47,975 bases of DNA from a bacterium (GTDB taxonomy: Bacteria; Oederibacteriota; Muellerivitia; Muellerivitales; Muellerivitaceae), in NCBI GenBank assembly GCA_035549195.1, contig DASZRK010000036.1, positions 1 through 47,975 of the forward strand, written 5' to 3'. The position numbers were made by a program, and so were the translations under genes. Of the stretch, positions 25,858-37,169 are shown piece after piece; position 1 is the stretch's first letter; every line of letters begins with the position of its first letter. Below the pieces are notes generated by a model. The model was not told where the DNA came from. It ran no database searches and saw nothing but the letters and a program-made list of their open reading frames with translations.

Positions 25858-25935
25858 CTTTGTTGAAATTCTGTCCGAATTCCTTCGCCTTTTAGATTTC
25901 CCGTGAAAACTCTCCCTTAATTTTTTCGAATTTTT

Positions 25936-25965
25936 GGAATAAGCCCGACCCTTCCCGCCACTCTT
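25936..25965 (+). promoter_or_regulatory. Candidate ECF promoter of the first giant gene
   Basis: GGAATAAG at 25936-25943, 15-nt spacer, CACTCTT at 25959-25965, 104 nt upstream of the giant's ATG by its first base. Matches the motif before both sigma genes. Confidence 0.6.
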
Positions 25966-26039
25966 TCACGAGTGCAATAGGACGACATGATATCCGTTTA
26001 AAAACCTCTTTCCCCCCGTGGAAAGGAATGTGACTTCCT

Positions 26040-29000
26040 ATGAAACAGACAGACCGTATTTTAATAAAAGGATATAGCAGGATTGGGGCGGCCCTTATCG
26101 CCGCCCTTTTTTTCAATTTTGGTTCCGTGTTCTCCCAAACCCTCGCTGTTCACGGATTACCAGGAGACTGGTGGTCGGACAGGATCCTTGGCCAAGCCGA
26201 TAACGGAATTCCGGGATCTGCTTTCAAGGAGATGTGCTTTAACGAAATTACAGAGAAAACACTTTTTGATCCGAAGAACGCCTGCATGGATCCTGCGCGG
26301 GACAGGTTATTTATTTGGGATTCAAGTAATAGCAGGATCCTAGTGGTCCATAACGCTACCAACGCGTCCCCTGGCCAAGGGGCCGATGTGGTCCTCGGGC
26401 AGCCTGATTTCCACCACGGCGCCTGTAACCACGATGGAAACAACCAGAATTACGATTGGCATCTTTCCGTCAATCCTGCCGTGACTCCGACTGCCGACTG
26501 TCTTTGCGGTGATGTTGGACAATCCCCAGCTGAATCATGGTCCATCAACAATATGGCGGTCGATCCCTCTGGAAATCTCTATGTGCCAGACCTTTTCAAC
26601 AACCGGATCCTCCGTTTCGACAACCCTTTTTCCAACGGAGAATCCGCATCCTACGTTTGGGGTCAGCCCAATTTTAACGGGATGACCGGTAACAACGATG
26701 GGACCGGTCACGTAGGTGCCCCCTCGAACTCGAACTTGAGCTTTGACCGGGAAGGGGGGGTCGCCATAGACGGAAACGGAAATCTTTGGGTGGCGGATCA
26801 ACTCAATAACCGTGTGCTCAGATTTCCTGTGGGCTGTACGGGTGTTCCCCAATCCCAGGCGGATGTGGTCTTGGGTCAGCCGAATTTTACTACCGCTGTT
26901 CCTTCGAGCGGTCCTTCCGATTACAGCCATCTCCTGAGTCCATCGGCGGTCCGGATTGACGCTTCAGGAAATGTTTATGTGGCGGAATATGGGAGCTTCG
27001 CACGGATCTCGGTGTTTTATCCGACGGGAACAAATCTAATGACCTGTGGGGTAAATTCGGTCACACAGTTTCAATATGCGAATTCCGCTACCGCTGATTA
27101 TCACTTTCCGATAAGTATTAGCGTCGCGACCGGAATGGAATTCGATCCTCGAACCATTACTTTTCCGATAGAACCACCTCAAAACACCTATTCCGCCACC
27201 CAGTTCAGTCTCTGGATCAGTAATAGCGTTTCCCAGGTCCCCTACCAGGTATCTCTTTCGGGCGGCTTCCCGTCCGTGATCACGTCAGTGGTGGACCTTG
27301 CCACTTCGGTGCCGACCAACGGGGGATCGGCGGGGATCGCTGCGAATGGGGATATTTACAGTACTTTCACCAATAGTCACACCACAGCCAGGTTCCAGGC
27401 TCCAGGATATTCTTCTTATCAGGAAATTTTCGAAATGCCGGCGGCTGGGTTCCCTGTTCCCAATAAAACGGGAAACGTTGGTTTGTATGTTCCCAATGGA
27501 ATCTCCGTGGTCCAGGCCGAGGGCCAAAGCCAGATCATCGTCGCGGATGGTCTCCGACTACATTTTTGGAACCTAGGGTCCAGCGGACCTTCCGGTCTTG
27601 CCAATGGCCAGCCGGAGGATGGATATGCGGGAACCAATCTTCCTCTTGCCTTCCAAGCAACAGGTTTTCATGAAACGGCGGTCCAGGCCGTGACCAATCT
27701 TTGGGTTATTCACTCCACTTCCGAAGGTTTCGATCAACTGGTCGAAAGGTACCTTCTGCCATTCAGTATGACCTCTCCCCAAACTTCGCCTCACGATACT
27801 TTGGACGGAAGGAACCCGATACCAGTCCTCGGCAAGGACATCACGGTGGGATGGACCAACCTTTGGGGATTGGCTGCGGATGATTATGGGGATCTGTGGG
27901 TCTGCGACCAGTGGAAGAATCGAGCCCTGCGGATCCGCGATCCCTTGGGTGCGACCAATTCCTGTGGAGGGTTGCCGGGGCCTTGCGTGGACATGGTCAT
28001 TGGCCAGCCCGATCCGGGCATGGGACCGATCGGTTCCGCGTGTAATGGGACCGGAGTGAACGTCACTGGTTCAGGCCTGGGGCCTTGCGATGTCACCACT
28101 CCTTCGGACCATACATTGAACGCTCCGGGGTATATCCAGATGGACCACCATGGGGACCTATTCATCTCGGATCATTCCTTCGAATCCCAGGGGAATTGCC
28201 GCGTTCTCCGGTTTGATTCCAAAACACTCACGCCGCCAAATTTTCCCACTTGCCTTTTCGGGCTCAAGGCGGATGGGATCTATGGAACAGGCGGCAGTTT
28301 TACGGCTTACCGTCCATGCTTTGAGGGAGCCTGCGTCCCAGGGGCGAATAACGCGGCTTATTGCTGGCAAACAACCTTCAATCATGATGACAGCATCATG
28401 GTGGTCGGTACGGACAGCCAAATGAACGGACATCCGCCCATCATCATCCAAAACCCGCGGAACGGCATCAATCCATCGGGCATTCCGGACGATCCGGGAG
28501 CGGGCGATAATCCGATCGGATACCTCAACGATTATGGTTTCCAATGCCCGGCATTGACCTTTGACGACCAAGACAATCTTTATGTGGCTGAGATGAACCG
28601 GAGCCGCGTCGGTATCTACCTGGAGCCTTTCCCCACATCCATACCGAGCCCCACTCCAACGTTCACCCCCACTCCCCAATGCGTCTATTGCCAAATCGGC
28701 TCGGCGTTCATTTCATCGGGACTCTTAGGTCCCGTGGGAGTCACTTCGGATGCTACCTATCTCTATGTGGCGGACCGGCAAGCTCATGCGGTCAATAAGT
28801 ATAAACTTGCCGATGGATCCTTACAGGCGACCTTCGCCAATGCCGCTTTCGTGAACCTTAATTACATGGGAGGGGATGGAGCTGGACATCTTTTTGTCGC
28901 CGATTCGGGCGCCCATGCGGTGTTCGAGTTGGATGGTTCCACGGGAGCGATCATTTCCACTATCACGGACGCTGGAATGAATGTGGTTGAGAGCGCCTCT

Positions 29001-32000
29001 ATCGGGGACGACGGGGATCTTTATGTGGGCGATTTGTCGACGGTCCGTCGTTTCCACGAGACCTCCCCTGGCTCATGGACCGAGATAGCAGTGCTGGGGG
29101 TCCCGGGGGTTGTGGGGAGCGATAATGGGCATTTCAATCTTGTCACGGGCGTGGTGGAGAGAAACGGAGCCGTTTACATCAGTGATTATGGTAACCAAAG
29201 AATCCAACGCTGGAAGGCCCAATGCAACCTCACGCCCTTGAACTATGTCTGGGAGGCCATGGTCGCCTCCCCGGGGATGCTGCCGATCCAAACTGGCTTC
29301 TTTCCAGGCGGGCGTTATGCCTATGAGGATGGCTCGGACCTCAGCATTCGTATTTATGACACATCGACAACGCCTTGGACCCAAGTAAGATCCTGTCCCT
29401 TGGGTGGTTCCAATCCAGCTGGTTTGACGGTGGATGCCAGCGGCAATCTTTTTGTCAGTGATTACGGGTCAGCGAAGGTACTTAAATTCGACCCTCCGAT
29501 GGCTTGTTTTGTCGGGAATGTAACCGAATCTCCGACCGATACGCCGACCTTGCCTTGTGGCGCGAACAACACACCCACACAAACCGTCACCCCTAGTGTC
29601 ACGAATTCAGCGACCAATACGCCGACACAAAGTTCGACGAATTCGCCTACTGCGACCCCGACCCAGACGGCGACGATGACACCGACAGCCACTTATACCA
29701 ATAGCTTTACCTGGACAGCGACCCAAACACCCACACATACAGCGACCGGGACAACTACGGAAACCTCAACTAAGACCGTGACCAGCACCCCATCGGGAAC
29801 GCCGACCAGGACTGCGACGCGCACCGTGACGGCCACGGTCACCCGAACCGCCACAAAAACCCCTTCGGGGACGCCGACCAGGACCGCAACGCGTACCGTG
29901 ACGACCACGGCAACCCGAACCGCCACCCGAACCTCCACAAAAACCCTTTCGGGGACGCCGACCAGGACCGCAACGCGTACCGTGACGACCACGGCAACCC
30001 GAACCGATACCCGAACCCCCACAAAAACCCCATCGGGAACGCCGACCAAAACCCAGACTTGGACCCCTACCCAGACCTCGACGGGTTCAGCTACTCCTAC
30101 TTCGACTCCCACTCCCACCTGCGGCTTCTGTCCTGCGGGAACATCCTTTGTGACGGGTCTCCAAGGGCCGGTTGGCTTGGCGACAGATGCTCATTATCTT
30201 TATGTGGCGGATCGCGCCTCTCGTTCGGTTCTTAAATACCGTCTTTTGGATGGTGCGCTCCTAAACACATTCACGAGTCCTTATTTTGTGAATCCGAATT
30301 ATATGGGGAGCGACGGGATGGGCCATCTTTTCATGGCCGATTCGGGTGCCCAGGCCGTTTTCGAATTGGATAGCACTTCGGGTGCTGTCCTTTCTACGAT
30401 CAGCGATTCAGGGATGAATACGGTTGAAAGCGCCTCTATAGGCGATGACGGAGACCTCTATGTGGGCGACCTAGCCACGGTCCGTCGTTTCCACGAGACC
30501 TCCCCCAATGTTTGGACCCGAATAGCGATCTTGGGAACGGGTTCGACGGGGAACGCAGATGACCAGTTCTTTTTGGTGATCGACGTTGTGGCCCGAAATG
30601 GGGCGGTCTTTGTCGCCGACTATGGGAACAATCGCGTCCAAAGATGGAAACTGACATGTGGCAGTTCCCCCTTGGCGTATTCCTTTGAGGACACTGTCGC
30701 AATTCCGGGAATGGCCCCGATCCAAATGGGGGCGCTGCCCCCCTCGGGTCGCTATTTCTATCTGAATGGATCCGATGATAGCGTCAGGATCTATGACACG
30801 GCCACGACCCCCTGGAGCCCTATCGCCGATTGTGGCCGTGGTTTCTCGAACCCGGCGGGGATGAGAACAGATGCTACGGGGAATCTCTATGTCGCCGATT
30901 ACGGGGCGGGTACTGTGATGAAATACGGTCCAGCCTGTATCCCGCCAGGCGTGGTAGCTTCTCCAACGAGCACACCTACCCAGATCTGTGTCCCGACGGC
31001 TTGCTACGCCTTTAGCTCGGCTTTTCAGGCGGTCGGGAGCGGACCTACCAGTGGCATGGCGGGGCCTTACGACGTTACCTCCGATCCCCAGGGAAATCTT
31101 TACATAACGGCGAATCCCTTCAGCACGGATCCCGCAGTTGTCGTCAAATATGATGCCGGTGGTGCCTATCAGACGCAATGGATGGTACCGTCGAATGCAG
31201 GTGCTTATATCACATCCGATAGTTTGGGGGATATCTACGTGGAATACCAATCGGGCAGCGGCCAACGAAGCGTCCAGGAATACACCTCGACCGGGACACC
31301 TATCGGATCACCCTTGGGGCCTTTTTCCCTCATCGAGGGTTTGGCGGTGGATGGTTCCGACAATCTTTACGTCCTGACCGGCCATCAGAACACTCCCCAG
31401 GTTTTTGTCTACGACTCAACCCATGTTTTGATCCATACCTTTTCTTTCCCAAATATGGGCGGGAATATGGCGGGGTTGGCCATCGACGCGGCGGGAAACA
31501 TGTACGTCGGGAATGTGGCTGGTAGCGGGGTCTACATTTTCAATGCGTCGACCGGTGCTCAGACCGGAAGCTTTCCCCTCCCCAGCGGAGAGACCATTGT
31601 AGACTTGGCCTTTGATAATAGGACGAACCAACTGGTTTTATCGGACGGTGCGACACACTTCTTGACCTATACGCCTTCAGGCGTACTTTTGGGAACTTTC
31701 GGGACCGCTGGTTTGAACCCGGATCAATTCGGGGCGATCAGGGGGATAGGTGTTAGTTCAGGCGGTTGTGTCCTTTTGACCGATACGAACCATCGTTCTG
31801 TCGATACTTGGTGTGCTTGTGGAGATTCCGGCCCGAACCAGAAGCGTGGCGGTTCGTTGGAAACCGTAAGCCATCCTGAAACGCAGACCCCGACACCTAC
31901 TCCTGTGGCCCATCCATTCGCCCTGGCGGCGCCCAACATCTCCCGGGATGGGGAGCCGGTGAAGTTCCTGATTGATCTGGATCGAGACGCCGTCATCCAT

Positions 32001-32198
32001 TTGATCCTCTACAGCGTGGCGGGGGAGCAGGTCATGGCGAAGGACATTTCAGGGAGGCCGGGGCAGAACAGCTTGACCTGGGATCTGGACAACCAGAACG
32101 GGAGTCCAGTGGCCAGCGGACTTTATCTCTATGCCATCAGCGCCGAGGAAGGGAGCCTGATCAAGACCGCCAAGGGCAAAGTGGTGGTCCTCCACTAG
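26040..32198 (+). CDS. Giant secreted NHL-propeller protein 1 with Thr/Pro linkers and FlgD/T9SS-like C-terminal domain
   Basis: 2052 residues. Signal peptide about 1-33. Residues 34-860 contain NHL-type blades with motifs such as [27 protein letters not shown] and [17 protein letters not shown] short PT linker at about 862-878 leads to propeller unit A (880-1165). A 200-residue Thr-rich segment (1166-1360) separates it from unit B (1361-1640), a duplicate of unit A sharing [16 protein letters not shown] and RRFHETSP. A third propeller region spans about 1650-1930. The C-terminal domain (1957-2052) has [20 protein letters not shown] and ends KGKVVVLH. Probably a cell-surface or released protein exported through a T9SS-like route. 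Paralogous to giant 3 from the N-terminus onward. Binding target unknown. Confidence 0.8.
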   Translation: MKQTDRILIKGYSRIGAALIAALFFNFGSVFSQTLAVHGLPGDWWSDRILGQADNGIPGSAFKEMCFNEITEKTLFDPKNACMDPARDRLFIWDSSNSRILVVHNATNASPGQGADVVLGQPDFHHGACNHDGNNQNYDWHLSVNPAVTPTADCLCGDVGQSPAESWSINNMAVDPSGNLYVPDLFNNRILRFDNPFSNGESASYVWGQPNFNGMTGNNDGTGHVGAPSNSNLSFDREGGVAIDGNGNLWVADQLNNRVLRFPVGCTGVPQSQADVVLGQPNFTTAVPSSGPSDYSHLLSPSAVRIDASGNVYVAEYGSFARISVFYPTGTNLMTCGVNSVTQFQYANSATADYHFPISISVATGMEFDPRTITFPIEPPQNTYSATQFSLWISNSVSQVPYQVSLSGGFPSVITSVVDLATSVPTNGGSAGIAANGDIYSTFTNSHTTARFQAPGYSSYQEIFEMPAAGFPVPNKTGNVGLYVPNGISVVQAEGQSQIIVADGLRLHFWNLGSSGPSGLANGQPEDGYAGTNLPLAFQATGFHETAVQAVTNLWVIHSTSEGFDQLVERYLLPFSMTSPQTSPHDTLDGRNPIPVLGKDITVGWTNLWGLAADDYGDLWVCDQWKNRALRIRDPLGATNSCGGLPGPCVDMVIGQPDPGMGPIGSACNGTGVNVTGSGLGPCDVTTPSDHTLNAPGYIQMDHHGDLFISDHSFESQGNCRVLRFDSKTLTPPNFPTCLFGLKADGIYGTGGSFTAYRPCFEGACVPGANNAAYCWQTTFNHDDSIMVVGTDSQMNGHPPIIIQNPRNGINPSGIPDDPGAGDNPIGYLNDYGFQCPALTFDDQDNLYVAEMNRSRVGIYLEPFPTSIPSPTPTFTPTPQCVYCQIGSAFISSGLLGPVGVTSDATYLYVADRQAHAVNKYKLADGSLQATFANAAFVNLNYMGGDGAGHLFVADSGAHAVFELDGSTGAIISTITDAGMNVVESASIGDDGDLYVGDLSTVRRFHETSPGSWTEIAVLGVPGVVGSDNGHFNLVTGVVERNGAVYISDYGNQRIQRWKAQCNLTPLNYVWEAMVASPGMLPIQTGFFPGGRYAYEDGSDLSIRIYDTSTTPWTQVRSCPLGGSNPAGLTVDASGNLFVSDYGSAKVLKFDPPMACFVGNVTESPTDTPTLPCGANNTPTQTVTPSVTNSATNTPTQSSTNSPTATPTQTATMTPTATYTNSFTWTATQTPTHTATGTTTETSTKTVTSTPSGTPTRTATRTVTATVTRTATKTPSGTPTRTATRTVTTTATRTATRTSTKTLSGTPTRTATRTVTTTATRTDTRTPTKTPSGTPTKTQTWTPTQTSTGSATPTSTPTPTCGFCPAGTSFVTGLQGPVGLATDAHYLYVADRASRSVLKYRLLDGALLNTFTSPYFVNPNYMGSDGMGHLFMADSGAQAVFELDSTSGAVLSTISDSGMNTVESASIGDDGDLYVGDLATVRRFHETSPNVWTRIAILGTGSTGNADDQFFLVIDVVARNGAVFVADYGNNRVQRWKLTCGSSPLAYSFEDTVAIPGMAPIQMGALPPSGRYFYLNGSDDSVRIYDTATTPWSPIADCGRGFSNPAGMRTDATGNLYVADYGAGTVMKYGPACIPPGVVASPTSTPTQICVPTACYAFSSAFQAVGSGPTSGMAGPYDVTSDPQGNLYITANPFSTDPAVVVKYDAGGAYQTQWMVPSNAGAYITSDSLGDIYVEYQSGSGQRSVQEYTSTGTPIGSPLGPFSLIEGLAVDGSDNLYVLTGHQNTPQVFVYDSTHVLIHTFSFPNMGGNMAGLAIDAAGNMYVGNVAGSGVYIFNASTGAQTGSFPLPSGETIVDLAFDNRTNQLVLSDGATHFLTYTPSGVLLGTFGTAGLNPDQFGAIRGIGVSSGGCVLLTDTNHRSVDTWCACGDSGPNQKRGGSLETVSHPETQTPTPTPVAHPFALAAPNISRDGEPVKFLIDLDRDAVIHLILYSVAGEQVMAKDISGRPGQNSLTWDLDNQNGSPVASGLYLYAISAEEGSLIKTAKGKVVVLH
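28680..30960 (+). repeat. Internal duplication of a propeller unit in giant 1
   Basis: The unit starting at 28680 ([10 protein letters not shown]...) recurs 1440 bp later at 30120 ([10 protein letters not shown]...). The two share long identical peptide stretches and are separated by the Thr-rich segment. Confidence 0.8.
29793..30045 (+). repeat. 72/84/84-bp minisatellite in the Thr-rich segment of giant 1
   Basis: Copies begin at TCGGGAACG 29793, TCGGGGACG 29865, 29949 and TCGGGAACG 30033, giving spacings of 72, 84 and 84 bp. All are multiples of three and encode [19 protein letters not shown]-type units. Confidence 0.85.
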
Positions 32199-32237
32199 AC
32201 CTTTGTGCTTGTAATCTTTAAAAAATCCAATTTAATG

Positions 32238-32272
32238 AGGCCTTTCAGCGATCCCTGAAAGGCCTTTTCTTT

Positions 32273-32274
<2 letters not shown>
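32238..32274 (+). terminator. Terminator of giant 1
   Basis: Perfect 11-bp stem AGGCCTTTCAG / CTGAAAGGCCT with 6-nt loop and T-rich tail. The stem is identical to that at 47671-47698 after giant 3. Confidence 0.92.
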
Positions 32275-32607
<333 letters not shown>

Positions 32608-32634
32608 GCCGGCCCCCGGAAGTCCGGTCCTGAA

Positions 32635-32663
32635 GGGAAGGGGAGATTCCCCTTCCCTTTTTT
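32635..32663 (+). terminator. Terminator after the icd fragment
   Basis: Perfect 10-bp stem GGGAAGGGGA / TCCCCTTCCC with 3-nt loop and six T residues. Different in sequence from the terminator of intact icd. Confidence 0.88.
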
Positions 32664-32730
32664 ATTGCCCCAGTGTAAGAAGAACCTGACAAACGCCTGG
32701 TGTTCCAGGTGTTTTCCACAGTCATTCTTG

Positions 32731-32759
32731 GGAATAAAACCACGCATTGGCCCACTGGT
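32731..32759 (+). promoter_or_regulatory. Candidate ECF promoter upstream of sigma B
   Basis: GGAATAAA at 32731-32738, 14-nt spacer, CACTGGT at 32753-32759, 83 nt before the TTG start. The -35-like octamer is identical to that of sigma A. Confidence 0.6.
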
Positions 32760-32813
32760 TAGGTAAGGAACCCGCGAGCCCGGCGTTGGAGCGCCCATCT
32801 TAGGGAGCGGGTC

Positions 32814-33386
32814 TTGGAAGACCGCGAGTTGGTGCAAAAACTCTTAGCCAAGGACGACCAGGCCTACCGTTATTTCTACGGGACCTACCGGGACCGTATC
32901 TACCGGGCCAGCGTCTATCTGCTCGGTTACCGGGACCCGGAAGCCGAGGATGTGACCCAAGAAGTTTTCCTGGCGGCCCTCCAGCACCTCCCCCAATTCG
33001 AGTTCCGTTCCAGCCTTTACCACTGGCTCTACCGCATCTGCATGTACCAATGCTACGAGCGCATCCGTAAGAGGCGCCGTCAGGTGGCCAGCCTGCAGGA
33101 GGAATTGGAAGCGGCGTCCCAGGCGGGGGCCCTGCGGGACCACGACGGGCCGGAGGAGGAAGCCGAGAAGCAGGTCCTATTGGACCTGCTGGAAAAACAA
33201 AGGGCGCTCTTGGGCGATCCTTGCCGGCAACTCCTGGACCTGTGGGATGTCCAAAAAAGGTCCTACGCGCAAATGGCCGACGCCTTGAAGGTGCCGATCG
33301 GGACCATCATGTCCCGATTGTCCCGCTGCAAGGCGGCGTTGAAGGAACTTTTCTTGAAGGCTTTGAAGGAACGACCGAATGGCTGA
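32814..33386 (+). CDS. ECF-type sigma factor B
   Basis: 190 residues from a TTG with GGGAG 6 nt upstream. Region 2 reads YGTYRDRIYRASVYLLGYRDPEAEDVTQEVFLAAL and SLYHWLYRICMYQCYERIRKRRR; region 4 reads SYAQMADALKVPIGTIMSRLSRCKAALKEL. It is paralogous to sigma A over its whole length, with the DNA-recognition helix region PIGT(V/I)MSRL(A/S)RCK almost unchanged, consistent with both recognising the same promoter. It overlaps the anti-sigma B gene by 8 nt, as in module A. Preceded by its own candidate ECF promoter. Confidence 0.9.
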   Translation: MEDRELVQKLLAKDDQAYRYFYGTYRDRIYRASVYLLGYRDPEAEDVTQEVFLAALQHLPQFEFRSSLYHWLYRICMYQCYERIRKRRRQVASLQEELEAASQAGALRDHDGPEEEAEKQVLLDLLEKQRALLGDPCRQLLDLWDVQKRSYAQMADALKVPIGTIMSRLSRCKAALKELFLKALKERPNG

Positions 33387-34143
33387 TGACCTGATCATCA
33401 AATATTTCCGCGAGAACCTCACCGAATCCGAGGAGGAGGCGCTGGCGGAACGCTTGAGGACCTCCACGGAGGAGGCCCTTCGCTTCGGCCAGCACGCCGA
33501 GGCGTCCTATCGGCATTACGGTTTGCCCGAGCCCCAATGGACGGGCGCGCCTCCGCCGCCCGGGTTCCCCGGGGCCGGGGGCCTGGGAATGAAATTATGG
33601 TTACCCCTGGCCTTGGCCGTCGGTTCGATGGGGTGGATCGGATGGCATTTCGCGGGGACGATGGGGAAGGAACGCCCCCTATCCCCGCCTTCGGCCGCCG
33701 TTTCCGGTCCCCCCGCGCCCTCTTCGAAAGCCCAGGCATCCGCCCCGGGGTGGGAGCAGGAAATTCCGGATGAAGTCCGGGAGGACGCCCCATCGCCGCA
33801 GGAGGATGTGGAAGGCCGGGACCTGTCCGACAGACCCGCTGTGCCGGCTTCCGCCGGGACAAAACCCGCCCTCCTGGCCCCGGTCCCGGCGTCGGCCCAT
33901 AGGACCCATTCCAACCTGGAAGTGGTCGTGAACCGGACGAAGCCCGGGAACCTGACCGTTGAGGTCTTGGACCCTGAAGGCCGCCAGGCGGTCCTGCTCT
34001 ATCAAGGAACCCTTCCGCCGGGTTCCTGGGCCTTCGATTGGGATGGGAACCTGGGGAGCGGCCAAAAGGCGGCCCCCGGGACCTACCGGATCCAGGTGGA
34101 ATCGGGAGCGGTGACCCAAAGCAAACGGGTGGTCATCCGATAG
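33379..34143 (+). CDS. Transmembrane anti-sigma factor candidate with FlgD-like sensor domain (B)
   Basis: 254 residues, paralogue of the 25048 gene. The cytoplasmic N-terminus (LIIKYFRENLTESEEEALAE) and the segment GQHAEASYRHYGLPEPQWTGAPPPP align with FAGLAEAAYVRYGFPEPS of copy A. The membrane helix is at about 73-95 (LWLPLALAVGSMGWIGWHF). A Pro/Ser/Glu-rich linker precedes a FlgD-like domain at about 172-254 (LTVEVLDPEGRQAVLLYQG, WAFDWDGNLGSGQKAAPGTYRIQV, KRVVIR). No zinc anti-sigma motif. The 8-nt overlap with sigma B supports co-regulation. Anti-sigma role is inferred. Confidence 0.7.
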   Translation: MADDLIIKYFRENLTESEEEALAERLRTSTEEALRFGQHAEASYRHYGLPEPQWTGAPPPPGFPGAGGLGMKLWLPLALAVGSMGWIGWHFAGTMGKERPLSPPSAAVSGPPAPSSKAQASAPGWEQEIPDEVREDAPSPQEDVEGRDLSDRPAVPASAGTKPALLAPVPASAHRTHSNLEVVVNRTKPGNLTVEVLDPEGRQAVLLYQGTLPPGSWAFDWDGNLGSGQKAAPGTYRIQVESGAVTQSKRVVIR

Positions 34144-34295
34144 CGCTTTTCCCCTGGAAAGGGGCCATGAAGGCCCCGGACTTGTCTATTCCCATGGTCC
34201 ATTGAATGTGATAAATAAAGGTCCTTTGAGGGGTCTTTCGCCAAGTGCCGGTCCTGAAAGCCCCTTATTGCCGGGTTCGATCAAGGGACTTTCCT

Positions 34296-35786
34296 ATGAG
34301 CTGTATCAATATTTTTCCCCCATGGGAACGGACACACCGGATGGTCGTCCGGACATTCCTCTTTTTTTCGATGATCCTCCTCCTTCCGTCGTTCGTCCCG
34401 GCCTCCCAGACTTTTTATGATCCCTACCTTCACCCGACCCGACCCGATGACGGGGCCGGCTTGGCCAGGGTTTCGGCCCTGGGGGCGGCCTTCACCGGCA
34501 TCGCGGACGACGCCACGGCCTTGCTGTTCAATCCGGGCGGGTTGGGGTTCCTCGACCAGGATCAACTTTCGTTCAACAGCGATCTGGGGTTGGTGGGGAC
34601 CTTGCAGGAACGGTTCATCGCCGGATTCCCCCTGCCGGGTTCGGGAGGCTTGGCCTTCTCGACTTCCTACCTGGATTATGGGACCTTCGAAGGACGGGAT
34701 GGACTAGGCTCCTTGACCAGTCCCTATGGGGCCGATCGAATGAGCCTGGGGGCTGGGGCGGGTGTGGAAGTGGCGCAGGGCTTGGCGGTGGGACTTTCCC
34801 TCCAGGGCGCCCGGAACACCTATGCCGGGGAAGGCTCCAATGAACTTGTTTCCAGCGCCGGTCTTTTATGGAAGGGCCCCCAGGGTTTCCGGGCCGGTGT
34901 TTCCTACCTCGACCTGGCCTGGTTTTCCACCGGAAGCGGCCCCTCGGGGTCCCTGGAGTTGGGACTATCCGAGGACCTGGCCCTGGACAGGGCCAACGGC
35001 CTTTTGATGGCCCTGAGCGGGTCCTGGGAATCCCGGGGGGAAAGCCGACTGAAAGCCGGTGCGGAGTTCGGTTACCAGCATCATTTGTTCCTGCGAGCGG
35101 GCTACCAGTTCCCATTGACCGATCCCCAACTCAATGGGTTGTCGGGTTTGACGGCGGGGGTCGGGGTCCACTTCGGTGACCTTGTCTTGGATTATGCTTT
35201 CCTCCCCTATGGGGACCTGGGGATCGCCCATCGTATCGGCTTGGGCTACTATCTGGGGTCCTCGGGGTCCGCGGGTGCGGGAAGGGCCGGCCTTCCAGGG
35301 TCCGACAAGGAGAAGGACGAAAAGAAGGGGCCTGCTGTCATGGCCCTTCACGCCGCTCCAACCCAGCCGCCCGTGAGCGTTCCCTTGGTCCCGTCGGTCC
35401 AGTCTCGAGCCCAAGAGGGGACACCGGTCCCGCCCATTCCTGCGGCCCCAGCGGCCCCGTTGACGTCCAAATCCACCGCTCAAGGCCAGGCGTCGCCGGT
35501 GCCTGCGGGCGAACTACCCAAAGATTCCCTGGTGGTCCAGTTCGATATGCCCGACGATGAAACTCCGACCCCCGGCGCTGGGACGGCGCCGGGGGACCTG
35601 GCTTCCCTGGAGAGGGCGGTCGAAATGTCGCCCAAAGACCCGAACGCTTGGTGGAATTTGGGGAACGCCTATCGCGGATCCAAGCAGAAGGAAAAGGCCG
35701 TGGCATGTTTCGAAAAGGTCCTGCAGTTACAGCCGGACAACACGAGGTTGGCCGATTGGCTCCAAAAGTACAAGTTGGCGCCATGA
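34296..35786 (+). CDS. PorV/PorQ-like outer-membrane barrel with C-terminal TPR (module B)
   Basis: 496 residues from the ATG at 34296 (AAGGGA 7 nt upstream); an internal ATG at 34341 would give a more classical signal peptide but has no ribosome site. After the signal peptide, VSALGAAFTGIADDATALLFNPGGLGFLD is a clear PorV/PorQ signature, followed by barrel strands and LDYGTFEGRDGLGSLTSPYGADRM, shared with the module A copy. A Pro/Ala-rich linker leads to a C-terminal TPR (PNAWWNLGNAYRGSKQKEKAVACFEKVLQLQPDN). It probably escorts CTD cargo at the outer membrane. No GGAATAA motif lies upstream; it may be read from the sigma B transcript. Confidence 0.78.
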   Translation: MSCINIFPPWERTHRMVVRTFLFFSMILLLPSFVPASQTFYDPYLHPTRPDDGAGLARVSALGAAFTGIADDATALLFNPGGLGFLDQDQLSFNSDLGLVGTLQERFIAGFPLPGSGGLAFSTSYLDYGTFEGRDGLGSLTSPYGADRMSLGAGAGVEVAQGLAVGLSLQGARNTYAGEGSNELVSSAGLLWKGPQGFRAGVSYLDLAWFSTGSGPSGSLELGLSEDLALDRANGLLMALSGSWESRGESRLKAGAEFGYQHHLFLRAGYQFPLTDPQLNGLSGLTAGVGVHFGDLVLDYAFLPYGDLGIAHRIGLGYYLGSSGSAGAGRAGLPGSDKEKDEKKGPAVMALHAAPTQPPVSVPLVPSVQSRAQEGTPVPPIPAAPAAPLTSKSTAQGQASPVPAGELPKDSLVVQFDMPDDETPTPGAGTAPGDLASLERAVEMSPKDPNAWWNLGNAYRGSKQKEKAVACFEKVLQLQPDNTRLADWLQKYKLAP

Positions 35787-35811
35787 CACGATCGGACCCG
35801 GGAGTTCCCTC

Positions 35812-36978
35812 ATGATCCATCGAAGACTTGCCTTGGTGCTCGGCATGGGCTTGGGATGGGCCGGCGCGGCCTTGGCCCAGACCCCGACCCCCGACTGCTG
35901 CATGGGGTTGACCCAGATCTCGGGCTTGAACGGGCCCGCTGGGATGGCGATCGACCCGGCCCGGGACCGGCTTTACGTGACGGACCGGCTGAACAATTAT
36001 TTGAGGGTCTATACGGAAGCGGGAGCGCCGGTCACGGCCTTCAATACCTGGAGCGGCGGTGGGTTCAACCAGCTCCAGGATGTGGCCCTGGACGACCAAG
36101 GCAACGTGTATGTGGCGGATTACAGCAATTATGTCGTCGAGAAATTCAGTTCCGGCCTCTCCTTTTCCGCGACCATCATCAACCTGTGGCCCTACGATCT
36201 TCCGCGCGGCATCTGGGTCGAAGACCAGGGCGTGAGCCAATCCGTCTTCATCGCGAGCCAATACGGCCATATCTACCGCTATGACGGCGCCGGTACTTCC
36301 TATTCGGCCGCTGTGACCTTCGGGACAGGCTTGAATACCCCCACGGGATTGGAGAAAAAAGGGAACATGGTCTATGTGGCCGATACGGTCAATAACCGGG
36401 TGGTGGTCTTTGACGCTTCCAGCGCCTATTCAGCGGCCGCCACCTATTCTTTCGACTTTCCCTATTTCATCCATACGGACACAAGCGGTCAATTTTACGT
36501 GACCGAAGCGGCCAGCACCCAAAGGCTCAATACCTTCCCAAATGGTTTGGGAGGCGCTCGGACCACTTGTCCGGTGCCGAATGGGGCCGCCGGCATCGCC
36601 GTCAATGGGCTGGGCAACGTCTTTGTCAGCGAGATCAATGGATCGGCGGTGACTTTGTTGCAGGGATGTGATCCTGGCTATACGCCCACACCCCACCCCG
36701 TGACCGGGAATTTCTTCATATATCCATCACCCGTCCGGGGGGACCAAGCCACCGTTTCCTATGAAATGGCCGAGCCGGGCCGGATGGACCTGAGGGTCTG
36801 GAACGAAAAGGCCGAGATCGTGACCCGGGTGACGGAGCAGAAGCTATCCGGCACCCAAATTAGCCCAATTTCTGTCGCAGGATTCAGGTCCGGTGTTTAT
36901 TTCTATATGGTCACCCTCCATTACGATTCGGGCCGGGAAGAAAAACTGGGTCCGAAAAAATTTATTGTATTGCACTAG
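35812..36978 (+). CDS. Secreted NHL beta-propeller protein with FlgD-like C-terminal domain (module B)
   Basis: 388 residues from the ATG at 35812 (GGGAG 7 nt upstream). Signal peptide MIHRRLALVLGMGLGWAGAALAQ, then NHL blades at about 25-285 (DRLYVTDRLNNYLRVY, GNVYVADYSNYVVEKF, NMVYVADTVNNRVVVF, GNVFVSEINGSAV), a TPTPHP linker and a FlgD-like domain at about 300-388 (FIYPSPVRGDQATVSYEMAE, SGVYFYMVTLHYDSGREEKL, KKFIVLH). Aligns throughout with 21678-22886, sharing the unusual PRGIWV-DQG-SQS-FI segment. It follows the PorV-like gene by 25 bp. Probably surface-exposed; function unknown. Confidence 0.8.
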   Translation: MIHRRLALVLGMGLGWAGAALAQTPTPDCCMGLTQISGLNGPAGMAIDPARDRLYVTDRLNNYLRVYTEAGAPVTAFNTWSGGGFNQLQDVALDDQGNVYVADYSNYVVEKFSSGLSFSATIINLWPYDLPRGIWVEDQGVSQSVFIASQYGHIYRYDGAGTSYSAAVTFGTGLNTPTGLEKKGNMVYVADTVNNRVVVFDASSAYSAAATYSFDFPYFIHTDTSGQFYVTEAASTQRLNTFPNGLGGARTTCPVPNGAAGIAVNGLGNVFVSEINGSAVTLLQGCDPGYTPTPHPVTGNFFIYPSPVRGDQATVSYEMAEPGRMDLRVWNEKAEIVTRVTEQKLSGTQISPISVAGFRSGVYFYMVTLHYDSGREEKLGPKKFIVLH

Positions 36979-37097
36979 AACTCGGACTCCTTTGTTTACC
37001 CGCCGACAGTTTCGAAGAAGTACAACCAGCTAAATTGCACAATAAAAGACGTTTTCTTTCGTTTAGGTGAAGATATTCGATCAGTTGTATTTTTTTT

Positions 37098-37126
37098 GGA
37101 ATATTCAAGCGTTGGTTTACACAAGA
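37098..37126 (+). promoter_or_regulatory. Candidate ECF promoter of giant 2
   Basis: GGAATATT at 37098-37105, 14-nt spacer, CACAAGA at 37120-37126, 72 nt before the ATG. The most divergent of the five matches, but similarly placed. Confidence 0.45.
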
Positions 37127-37169
37127 GAACGAAGGATATTGAACGGAGACATTTTAAAGCGAGGTATTT

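Noticed and set aside
29793-30045. CRISPR-like array
   Set aside because: The repeats are contiguous in-frame coding units of 72 and 84 bp with no unique spacers and no cas genes nearby.
29693-30118. Long Val/Gly-rich open frame on the minus strand opposite the Thr-rich segment, with similar ones at 44868-45209 and 46104-46469
   Set aside because: It is the reverse complement of ACn/CCn codon repeats, which cannot form stops in that frame. There is no ribosome site or domain, and the plus-strand giant genes are convincing.
34161-34177. Hairpin GGGGCC-ATGAA-GGCCCC after the anti-sigma B gene as a terminator
   Set aside because: Only a 6-bp stem and no T-tract follows; downstream genes may therefore be read from the sigma B transcript.
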